Assembly (NCBI GenBank): GCA_038106575.1
Contig: JAYOED010000095.1
Span: forward strand, 1-7,846
Direction: 5' to 3'
Length of the DNA stretch: 7,846 nt
Source: Ga0077527 sp038106575
GTDB lineage: Bacteria > Pseudomonadota > Gammaproteobacteria > Burkholderiales > SG8-41
Part shown: positions 1-6,111 of the stretch, in pieces
How positions within the stretch are numbered: position 1 is the stretch's first letter
Layout of the letters: each line of letters opens with the position of its first letter
The notes under the pieces: model-generated
What the model saw: the letters and a program-made list of their open reading frames with translations, nothing else
Told to the model about the DNA's origin: nothing
The model's database searches: none
Program-made: the position numbers and the translations under genes

Positions 1-95
1 GCCTCCCCGCATTGCATGGTGGTGAATCTGGTCAGGTCCGGAAGGAAGCAGCCACAGCTATTCTCTGCGAGTGCCGGGGGTTAGGCTCGCCACCC
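1..95 (+). ncRNA. ffs: Signal recognition particle RNA, small bacterial type (4.5S RNA), 5' end cut by the window
   Basis: This RNA binds the Ffh protein to form the signal recognition particle, which brings ribosomes making membrane proteins to the FtsY receptor. The hallmark apical domain is plain: GGTCAGGTCCGGAAGGAAGC at 30-49, with the GGAA tetraloop at 40-43 and the AGCAGCC that closes the conserved internal loop at 47-53. The 3' strand AGGCTCGCC (83-91) would pair with GGCGAGCCT, but the window begins at GCCT, so about five 5' bases are missing. CCCC at 6-9 can pair with the G run at 75-80. The length of about 100 nt fits the Alu-less bacterial form. In many betaproteobacteria ffs lies just upstream of dnaX; here a decayed gene separates them. 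Confidence 0.95.
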
Positions 96-101
96 TTTTT
101 T
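83..101 (+). terminator. Intrinsic terminator at the 3' end of ffs
   Basis: The closing stem of the SRP RNA itself (3' strand 83-91) is followed by CCC and six T residues at 96-101. A GC-rich stem followed directly by a T run is the usual end of this RNA. The 5' strand of the stem is partly outside the window. Confidence 0.7.
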
Positions 102-138
102 GCACTAGACTGGCTACCGGATCGCCCAGTAAGACGCT

Positions 139-757
139 TTGCCAATAACAAGAACACTGGGTGTATCTTTCTGCGCGATTGCATTCATGGCCCTATCGAT
201 GTGTGAGGTCGCAGTTGACAGTATTGTGGTCGAACTCGGATAGGATCATCGCGCCAGCATCTGGCGCTTCGGCGCCCAACAGCAATGGCAGCGGCGTTGG
301 GTTCAGGGCGGACAATTGTATCTGGAAGGTTTCGGGGAATTAAGCATTGCCCAGTTGGAGCGGGTTGCTCACGGCAAGCGCAACAGGGTGCAGGAGGTTG
401 GCCTGACTCCGGTTTCCAGACTGCAATCCAATGATTACCGGGGTGCATATTTGGAAGCGGGTGGAAGCGGGCTTTGGTGTCCACCTGCTGGAGGCAGCCA
501 GTCTGGGCGAAAAACATTTCGGCACATTCTCCCAGTTTGGCGATCATATGGGGTTCGAATACCGCTTTGGCGCACTTGTCGAGATTGATATCAGCTACCG
601 CTATCAGCACTTGTCCAATACCGGCATCAAACTACTCATCAGCAGTCTCGATTCCAGTCTGGTCCGTCTGCAAAACTGGAACCGGTGGTTATGCATATCC
701 GGGTGTGGCACGGTCTTTGCGGCTAAAATAGCGGTTCCAGCCAAATTTTCATCCTAA
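139..757 (+). pseudogene. Decayed pagL-like lipid A 3-O-deacylase (outer membrane beta-barrel), nonsense plus frameshift
   Basis: Translation across two frames gives a PagL/acyloxyacyl hydrolase-like protein. Frame 1 begins with a likely signal peptide from TTG 139 (LPITRTLGVSFCAIAF..., then a small-residue stretch), runs through VDSIVVELG, hits TAG at 241-243, and continues with WRFGAQQQWQRRW, QEVGLTPVSRLQSND and YLEAG. There a perfect tandem repeat of TGGAAGCGGG (452-461, 462-471) shifts the frame. Removing one copy gives YLEAGFGVHLLE. Frame 2 then continues with FGTFSQFGDHMGFEYRFG and YRYQHLSNTGIK. The family's catalytic His and Ser are present in QHLSN (codons 608-610 and 614-616). The residue aligned with the catalytic Glu is Asp (650-652). 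Reading continues past RLQ, where the family usually ends, to TAA at 755-757. PagL removes an acyl chain from lipid A in the outer membrane; this copy should be inactive. The original start may have been an ATG. The family call is from recognised motifs, not a search. Confidence 0.8.
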
Positions 758-776
758 ACAGACTCGCTGATACGCC

Positions 777-2336
777 GTGACCCAGGTTCTAGCACGCAAG
801 TGGCGTCCGCGAAATTTCGCCGAACTCGTCGGACAGGAACATGTCGTCCGTGCGTTGACGAATGCCCTGCGCCAGCAGCGTCTGCACCACGCCTACCTGT
901 TTACCGGGACTCGCGGTGTCGGTAAAACGACTCTGGCGCGCATTTTGGCCAAGGCATTGAATTGCGAGCCCGGCGTTACCGATACACCTTGCGGACAGTG
1001 CGGCGCCTGCACCGAGATCGATGCGGGGCGGTTTGTCGACCTGATCGAACTGGATGCGGCTTCAAACACGCAGGTCGACAGCATGCGCGAGCTGCTGGAT
1101 AACGCCCTGTATGCCCCGACCAGCGGACGCTACAAGGTCTACATCATCGATGAAGTGCATATGCTGTCGCGATCGGCTTTCAATGCGATGCTCAAGACGC
1201 TGGAGGAGCCGCCAGAGCATGTCAAATTCATACTGGCGACCACGGATCCGCAGAAAATTCCGGTTACCGTACTTTCGCGTTGTCTCCAATTCGGCCTGAA
1301 GCAGATACCGCTGGGGCAGATTGGCGAGCGTTTGGGGGATGTGCTGAGGGCGGAAAAAGTCAAATCAGACGCCGCGTCGGTTTCATTGATAGCGCGGGCG
1401 GCGGAAGGCAGTCTGCGCGATGCGCTCAGCCTGCTTGATCAGGCCATTGCGCATGGTGGCGGCAAGCTCGAGGAAGCGACGACGCGTGACATGCTTGGGG
1501 CCGTAGACCGGACCTATCTCTATGCCATTCTCCGCGCCTTGTCAGCACAAGATGGAGCTGCGCTGGTTGCCGAGGCGGAGCACATGGCGGAGCGCAGCCT
1601 GTCATTCGAGACCGCCTTGCAGGATCTTGCGACGCTGCTGCAACGGCTTGCGCTGGCGCAAATCGTGCCCGGAAGCGTTCCCGTCGATGATCCGGATTCT
1701 GCGGTCTTTGGCGAATTGACGAAAGCATTTGCCGCTGAAGAGATTCAGCTCTATTACCAGATTGCTGTTCAAGGACGCGCTGAAATCGGACTTTCACCTG
1801 ATGATTACTCGGGCTTCGTGATGACGCTGCTGCGCTTGCTGGCATTCGCACCGGGAGCAGCGGAGTCGGTGCGCGGTATAGCGCCGGGGCCTGCGCCAGT
1901 AGTAAAAACGCTTTCATCATCATCCCGGGGTGGCGCACGAGCAGGTGCGATTGCAGCCGATTTGTCAGATTGGGCTGAACTGGTTGAACAGCTGGGGCTC
2001 AGCGCGATGGCTAATCAACTGGCTTTGCGCTGCGAGATGGTGACGCACAGCGCTGAGCTGATCAAACTCCGGATATCGCAGGCTGATGAACGCATGTTTG
2101 ACAAGCCTTATCGCGATAAACTGACGGCCGCGTTGCGACAGTTACTGGGATCGAAGCTGAAGGTGTCCTTTATATCCGGTGAAGTGACAGGGGCGTCGCC
2201 GAAGGCGGTGACAGACCGCAAGCTCGAGCAGCGCCATGCTAAAGCGGTGGCAGAAATACGCCAGGACCCTTTCATAAAGGAACTGCTCGAGGACTTCGAC
2301 GGTTCGCTCGAAGATTCTTCCATCAAACCGAAATAG
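777..2336 (+). CDS. dnaX: DNA polymerase III subunit tau/gamma (clamp loader ATPase)
   Basis: DnaX is the motor subunit of the clamp loader: it opens the beta clamp and, in its long tau form, holds the core polymerases and the DnaB helicase. The 519-residue product has Walker A GTRGVGKT (44-51), a four-cysteine zinc module (C64, C72, C75, C78), Walker B VYIIDEVH (121-128), the sensor stretch FILATTDPQK (151-160) and the SRC motif (167-169) that carries the arginine finger. A low-complexity linker lies near residues 370-395 (PGPAPVV, SSSSRGGARAGA). The C-terminal domain ends in DPFIKELLEDFDG, as expected of tau. It is shorter than the 643-residue E. coli protein, mainly in the linker. GTG 777 is the only sensible start: an in-frame TGA lies at 768-770 and VLARKWRP follows at once. 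No Shine-Dalgarno is clear. I see no E. coli-type slippery site at a useful place, so a separate gamma form is not supported. ybaB follows after 24 bases. Confidence 0.97.
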   Translation: MTQVLARKWRPRNFAELVGQEHVVRALTNALRQQRLHHAYLFTGTRGVGKTTLARILAKALNCEPGVTDTPCGQCGACTEIDAGRFVDLIELDAASNTQVDSMRELLDNALYAPTSGRYKVYIIDEVHMLSRSAFNAMLKTLEEPPEHVKFILATTDPQKIPVTVLSRCLQFGLKQIPLGQIGERLGDVLRAEKVKSDAASVSLIARAAEGSLRDALSLLDQAIAHGGGKLEEATTRDMLGAVDRTYLYAILRALSAQDGAALVAEAEHMAERSLSFETALQDLATLLQRLALAQIVPGSVPVDDPDSAVFGELTKAFAAEEIQLYYQIAVQGRAEIGLSPDDYSGFVMTLLRLLAFAPGAAESVRGIAPGPAPVVKTLSSSSRGGARAGAIAADLSDWAELVEQLGLSAMANQLALRCEMVTHSAELIKLRISQADERMFDKPYRDKLTAALRQLLGSKLKVSFISGEVTGASPKAVTDRKLEQRHAKAVAEIRQDPFIKELLEDFDGSLEDSSIKPK

Positions 2337-2360
2337 CAACGGTAAACAGCAGAGGTCATC

Positions 2361-2687
2361 ATGATGAAAGGCCAGCTTGCAGGGCTGATGAAACAAGCGC
2401 AGCAGATGCAGGACAACATGCGCAAAATGCAGGAGCAGCTTGCGCAGATCGAGGTCGAAGGCCAGTCCGGCTCAGGCGCTGTCAAAGTGGTGATGAATTG
2501 CCGTCACGAAGTCCGGCGGGTGTCGATCGATCCCGCGGCAGCAGGTGACGACCGGGAAATGCTGGAAGACCTGGTGGCTGCCGCAGTCAACGACGCCCTG
2601 CGCAAGGTTGAAAGCACCAGCCAGGAAAAAATGTCATCGGTCACGGCCGGTTTGCCGCTGCCTCCGGGCATGAAACTGCCTTTCTGA
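2361..2687 (+). CDS. ybaB: YbaB/EbfC family nucleoid-associated protein
   Basis: This is a small DNA-binding protein of the YbaB/EbfC family, dimeric and nucleoid-associated, nearly always encoded between dnaX and recR. The product has 108 residues (107 from the second ATG), the family's usual size. An N-terminal amphipathic helix rich in M, Q and K (residues 1-33, MKQAQQMQDNMRKMQEQLAQ) is followed by a beta-rich core (IEVEGQSGSGAVKVVMNCRHEVRRVSIDP) and a C-terminal helix, ending in the Pro/Gly-rich tail PLPPGMKLPF. Two adjacent ATGs occur at 2361 and 2364. AGAGG at 2351-2355 lies 5 nt from the first and 8 nt from the second, so the second is slightly favoured. The exact cellular role is unsettled; a link to replication or recombination is inferred from the conserved neighbours. 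The last 51 coding bases belong to the segment repeated beyond the N gap. Confidence 0.95.
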   Translation: MMKGQLAGLMKQAQQMQDNMRKMQEQLAQIEVEGQSGSGAVKVVMNCRHEVRRVSIDPAAAGDDREMLEDLVAAAVNDALRKVESTSQEKMSSVTAGLPLPPGMKLPF

Positions 2688-2846
2688 TTGCNNNNNNNNN
2701 NNNNNNNNNNNNNNNNNNNNNNNNNNNNNNNNNNNNNNNNNNNNNNNNNNNNNNNNNNNNNNNNNNNNNNNNNNNNNNNNNNNNNNNNNNNTCGGTCACG
2801 GCCGGTTTGCCGCTGCCTCCGGGCATGAAACTGCCTTTCTGATTGC
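2637..2846. other. Scaffold gap of 100 N flanked by an identical 55-base direct repeat (assembly artefact)
   Basis: The 55 bases at 2637-2691 (end of ybaB plus TTGC) recur without a mismatch at 2792-2846, with exactly 100 N between. The copy on the right includes the TGA of ybaB (2840-2842) but only the tail of the gene. The simplest reading is two contigs whose ends overlap by one assembler word, joined with a default 100-N spacer. Collapsing the repeat leaves 17 bases between the ybaB stop and the recR start, normal for this gene pair. Confidence 0.9.
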
Positions 2847-2859
2847 GACAACCTTCTGC

Positions 2860-3456
2860 ATGCGCTCCCCTGATTCACTGCAGGCCCTGATCGAGGCCTT
2901 GCGCTGCCTGCCTGGTGTCGGGCCGCGATCAGCCCAGCGCATGGCATTTCACCTGATGCAGCGTGACCGTGAGGGTGCGCAGCGATTGGCGACAGCGATG
3001 GGGGCTGCACTGGAACGTGTAAGTCATTGCGAACGCTGTAACAATTTCTCCGAGGAAGAAATTTGCCTGCTGTGCCGATCACCCCGCCGAGACGCCCGCC
3101 TGTTGTGCGTGATCGAGACCCCGGGTGACTTGCTGATGATGGAGCAGGCGCAGTGCTATGAAGGCCTGTATTTCGTGCTGATGGGCGCGTTATCCCCGCT
3201 GGACGGCATCGGGCCCCATGATATCCATCTTGAACGGTTGCTAAAGCGTGCTGCCGATGGGGTGGTGCAGGAAGTGATGATTGCCACCAATTTCACGGTG
3301 GAGGGTGACGCAACGGCACATTACGTCGGGGAAATGCTGCGCTCTAAAGGTTTGCGCGTGACCCGCATCGCCCGCGGTTTGCCGGTTGGCGGGGAGCTCG
3401 AGCATGTCGACAGCGGAACCCTTGCGCAGGCTGTCATCGAGCGGCGCCAACTGTGA
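2860..3456 (+). CDS. recR: Recombination mediator protein RecR
   Basis: RecR works with RecO (and RecF) to load RecA on SSB-coated single-stranded DNA during gap repair. The 198-residue product is the standard length. In order it shows a helix-hairpin-helix LPGVGPRSAQRMAF (17-30), a C4 zinc finger (C57, C60, C69, C72), a Toprim domain starting at LLCVIETPGDLLMMEQ (81-96) with the acidic E86 and D90, and the C-terminal segment RIARGLPVGGELEHVDSGTLAQA that is typical of the family. The start is ATG 2860; no clear Shine-Dalgarno precedes it, and coupling with ybaB 17 bases upstream (after collapsing the false gap) is plausible. The stop codon TGA overlaps the GTG start of rluB in the sequence GTGA (3453-3456). 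Confidence 0.97.
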   Translation: MRSPDSLQALIEALRCLPGVGPRSAQRMAFHLMQRDREGAQRLATAMGAALERVSHCERCNNFSEEEICLLCRSPRRDARLLCVIETPGDLLMMEQAQCYEGLYFVLMGALSPLDGIGPHDIHLERLLKRAADGVVQEVMIATNFTVEGDATAHYVGEMLRSKGLRVTRIARGLPVGGELEHVDSGTLAQAVIERRQL

Positions 3457-4265
3457 AGGCCAATACAAGAAAACGTCCTGGTATCCGGTATGCTCCACAG
3501 CAGAAGGCTATAGCCAGTCCGGTAGCGCCATTGCGAGGAGAAAAATTGCACAAGATATTGGCTCAGACGGGACTAGGTTCACGGCGTGCAATGGAAGATT
3601 GCATCCGCAAAGGTGAAATTACCGTTAATGGCAGGGTGGCAACCATTGGCGATCGCGTCACCACTGAAGACCGTATCAAGATCGGTGGCCGCATTGTGCA
3701 CTGGCCGATTGCAGGCCTGTCACCGCGAGTACTTCTTTATCACAAACCCGAAGGCGAAATCGTCAGTAATGACGATCCGCAGGGACGCCCCACAGTGTTT
3801 GACCGCCTTCCTCCGGTACGGGGGGGGAAGTGGCTTGCTATCGGACGTCTCGATTTCAATACCAGCGGGTTGCTGATCTTCACTACTTCTGGTGATCTGG
3901 CCAATCGCATGCTGCATCCCCGTTTCGAAGTGGAGCGCGAATACGCAGTGCGCGTGCTGGGCGACGCTGGGCCATCAAAATTGGAGGCATTGCGCAAAGG
4001 GGTGCGGCTGGAAGACGGACTGGCGCGATTTGAATCCCTGCAGGAAGAGGGGGGTGAAGGCGCCAATCGATGGTTTCGCGTGCTGCTGAAGGAGGGGCGT
4101 AATCGCGTGGTGCGTCGCCTGTTCGAATCACAGGGACTTACTGTCAGCCGTCTGATGCGAGTACGTTTCGGGTTGGTGGCTCTGCCGCCAAGCCTGAAAC
4201 GTGGCCGTTTTATCGAGCTGGGTTCCGTCGACGTCGGGACGCTGCTTTCCTGGTCGGAGGGGCAG
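3453..4265 (+). CDS. rluB: 23S rRNA pseudouridine synthase, RluB type (3' end lost in the gap)
   Basis: The enzyme isomerises a uridine of 23S rRNA to pseudouridine (U2605 in E. coli). The visible 271 residues hold a short basic N-terminal extension (KANTRKRPG), an S4 RNA-binding domain from about residue 29 (EKLHKILAQTGLGSRRAMEDCI), and the RsuA-type catalytic domain. Its hallmarks are YHKPEGE (96-102), DPQGRPTVFDRLP (108-120) and GRLDFNTSGLL (131-141), with catalytic Asp134, followed by EGRNRVVRRLFES (214-226). GEGANRW and the DPQGRPTVFDRLP segment suit RluB better than RsuA, RluE or RluF. GTG 3453 overlaps the recR stop, which suggests translational coupling. A TTG at 3546 has AGGAG five bases upstream, but starting there would remove the EK of the S4 domain. 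The stop codon lies in or beyond the 10-N run; the protein is probably nearly complete. Confidence 0.92.
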
Positions 4266-4275
4266 NNNNNNNNNN
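4266..4275. other. 10-N scaffold gap between convergent rluB and prmB
   Basis: Ten N separate the last visible codons of rluB (+ strand) and prmB (- strand). The flanks share no repeat, unlike the 100-N gap. Both stop codons and any shared terminator are hidden here. The true gap length is unknown; ten may be a placeholder. Confidence 0.9.
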
Positions 4276-5161
4276 CTTCCCTCTGTAGCAGTGCCACGCA
4301 GTCATCCCCGCCGCTCGTCTCTGCCCAGATAAACGGTAGCGAGGGGAATGCGCGTTCAACACGCTGGCGGTTGTGGCCGACTTCGATGACCAGCCAACCG
4401 CGAGGGTTGAGATGCGTGGTGGCATCTCGCAATATCGTTCGGACTAGATCCAGCCCGTCATCTCCACCACCGAGGGCTAGGCTGGGTTCACGGCGGTATT
4501 CGGCAGGCAGGGTTCGCATCATGGCGGTACGCACGTAGGGTGGGTTACTCAGAATCAGGTCGTAAGTCTTGTGCTGGAGTGCCTGGAACAAATTGGAATG
4601 TTTGAGGTGCACCCTGGGGCCTAATCGGTAATCGCGAACGTTGCGGCGGGCGACCGTCAGCGCATCCGCAGAAATATCACTGCCTACGACGTCGGCACCG
4701 GGAAAGACATGCGCTGCGATGATGGCGAGGCAGCCCGAGCCGGTGCAAAGATCGAGGATGCGTTCCGGACTGTCCGTTGACTTGATCCACGGTTGCATTC
4801 GTGCCCGCAGCAACTCGGCAATGTAGGAACGCGGAACGATGACGCGTTCGTCGACATGAAAGCGGAATTCCCCTAGCCAGGCTTCACCGGTCAGATATGC
4901 CGCCGGTGTGCGTTCGCTGATGCGCCTTGAAAACAACTGTTGGGCCAGCAGAACCTGAGCCGGTTTCAGTGGGCGGTCCAGCAGATCCGGAAGGTGTTCG
5001 AAGGGGCGGCGCAAGGCATGGATCATCAGCCATGCGGCTTCGTCGCGAGCATTCAAGGTGCCGTGACCATAAACGAGGCCTGCAGCCTTGAAGCGGCGCG
5101 CCGCGTTCAGAATTAACTGCCTGGGGGTAGTGGGTGCTGTCGCTCGCGAGGAAGATCGCAA
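4276..5161 (-). CDS. prmB: Ribosomal protein L3 N5-glutamine methyltransferase PrmB (3' end lost in the gap)
   Basis: PrmB uses S-adenosylmethionine to methylate the side-chain amide of one glutamine in ribosomal protein L3 before large-subunit assembly. About 295 residues are visible: an N-terminal helical domain with YGHGT (31-35) and a DEAAWL helix, then ERTPAAYLTGEAWLGEFRF (83-101) and VDERVIVPRS (103-112), the SAM-binding motif I DLCTGSGCLAI (137-147), the SDIS acidic loop (161-164), and the catalytic NPPY (206-209). VDERVIVPRS and the YGHGT stretch distinguish PrmB from the release-factor enzyme PrmC. The reading ends at GGDDCVALLQRE; only a few residues should be missing. The start is TTG 5161, because an in-frame TAA lies nine bases further upstream and no ATG occurs before residue 46. 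No Shine-Dalgarno is seen, so the start is less sure than the gene. Confidence 0.93.
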
Positions 5162-5210
5162 AATAAATTATCAATTAAAACAAGTATTTATATTTATTAT
5201 TTAACCTAAA
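5161..5210 (-). promoter_or_regulatory. Extremely AT-rich tract upstream of prmB
   Basis: Only 5 of these 50 bases are G or C, against a window that is clearly GC-rich. The tract sits directly before the prmB start and downstream of dapD. It could hold a promoter for prmB, since such tracts favour RNA polymerase or nucleoid-protein binding, but I cannot point to a convincing pair of -35 and -10 boxes. It could also be a scar of rearrangement at the dapD-prmB junction. Confidence 0.35.
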
Positions 5211-5233
5211 GCATCTGAATTAAGCTTGATGCT
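5207..5233 (-). terminator. Possible weak terminator or hairpin after dapD
   Basis: AGCATC (5210-5215) and GATGCT (5228-5233) form a 6-bp stem with a 12-base loop. Read on the - strand the stem is followed by only three T residues, so termination would be weak at best. It lies 30 bases past the dapD stop. Confidence 0.25.
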
Positions 5234-5262
5234 CGACAGAACGCCGGTATTGCAAAGCATCG

Positions 5263-6087
5263 TTATTCGTCACTGCGCAGAAGGTCGTTGATGCTGGTTT
5301 TTGCGCGTGTTTTTGCATCGACCTGCTTGACGATGACCGCGCAATAGAGATTGCATTTTCCGTCGGAGGAGGGCAGCGAACCGGAGACCACTACTGAACC
5401 GGCCGGAACGCGGCCATAGAGGACTTTTCCGGACTCCCGATGATAGATCTTTGTACTTTGCCCAATGAATACCCCCATCGATATCACGGAACCTTCCTCG
5501 ATGATGACGCCTTCCACGATCTCGGAGCGTGCGCCGATGAAGCAGTTGTCCTCGATGATGGTCGGATTGGCCTGTAGGGGTTCCAGCACGCCGCCGATGC
5601 CGACGCCGCCGGAGAGGTGAACGTTTCTGCCTATTTGTGCGCAGGATCCCACGGTGGCCCAGGTGTCAACCATGGTGCCTTCATCAACATAAGCACCAAT
5701 GTTGACGAATGACGGCATCAGGACCACGTTTTTTGCAATGAACACGCCGCGGCGGGCTGCGGCTGGCGGAACAACCCTGAAACCGCCGGCTCTGAAAGCG
5801 GCTTCGTCATAGTTTGCGAACTTGGGTGCAACCTTGTCGAAGTATCGGGTCGTACCGTCCTGCATGACGACGTTGTCCTGCAACCGGAACGACAGCAGCA
5901 CGGCTTTCTTTACCCATTCGTTAGTCAGCCACTGTCCCTTGCGCTTTTCGGCAACGCGCAGCGTTCCGGCATCGAGCATCGCGATGGTTTCGTTGACGGC
6001 GCTGGCGATGTCCGCGGGCGGGTTTGCGGGCGTCAGACTCCCACGGTTGTCCCATGCCTTTTCAATGACGGTCTGGAGTTTCTGCAT
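5263..6087 (-). CDS. dapD: 2,3,4,5-tetrahydropyridine-2,6-dicarboxylate N-succinyltransferase
   Basis: DapD transfers succinyl from succinyl-CoA to tetrahydrodipicolinate, giving N-succinyl-2-amino-6-ketopimelate in the cytoplasm. This commits the flow to the succinylase branch of lysine and meso-diaminopimelate synthesis. The 274-residue length is typical. An N-terminal helical domain (1-105) precedes a left-handed beta-helix of hexapeptide repeats (about 112-230: VFIAKN, VNIGAY, ATVGSC, AQIGRN, VHLSGG, CFIGAR, SVISMG, VFIGQS). Asp141 (in VDTWATVG) and Glu189 (in ARSEIVEG) match the catalytic residues known from mycobacterial DapD. The C-terminus KTRAKTSINDLLR is characteristic. A strong Shine-Dalgarno GAGGAA (complement of 6095-6100) lies 7 nt before the ATG. 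Its start is 24 bases from the stop of dapC, whose enzyme uses the DapD product, so the two are surely one operon. Confidence 0.98.
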   Translation of the reverse strand: MQKLQTVIEKAWDNRGSLTPANPPADIASAVNETIAMLDAGTLRVAEKRKGQWLTNEWVKKAVLLSFRLQDNVVMQDGTTRYFDKVAPKFANYDEAAFRAGGFRVVPPAAARRGVFIAKNVVLMPSFVNIGAYVDEGTMVDTWATVGSCAQIGRNVHLSGGVGIGGVLEPLQANPTIIEDNCFIGARSEIVEGVIIEEGSVISMGVFIGQSTKIYHRESGKVLYGRVPAGSVVVSGSLPSSDGKCNLYCAVIVKQVDAKTRAKTSINDLLRSDE

Positions 6088-6111
6088 GTTCTGTTTCCTC
6101 GGATGATGGAA

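Noticed and set aside
185..610. 141-codon open frame on the - strand opposite the pagL remnant
   Set aside because: It reads as a low-complexity shadow (many Pro, Arg, Cys) with no recognisable domain, while the + strand carries PagL motifs across two frames.
720..776. dnaX promoter from TAAAAT at 724-729
   Set aside because: No acceptable -35 box lies 16-18 bases upstream; a six-base match alone is not enough to list.
1340..1365. Possible programmed frameshift site in dnaX (GGAAAAAG)
   Set aside because: The A run lies near codon 191, inside the ATPase part, far from where a gamma form would end. The TAAAAAC near 1900-1910 is not in a slippery codon register.
2637..2846. True 55-bp direct repeat or attachment site around the N run
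   Set aside because: Identical flanks of a default-length N spacer, with the duplicated piece being a gene tail, fit contig-end overlap much better than an insertion.
3546..4265. Alternative rluB start at TTG 3546 behind AGGAG
   Set aside because: The ribosome site is good, but this start removes the conserved EK at the beginning of the S4 domain; GTG 3453 overlapping the recR stop is kept.
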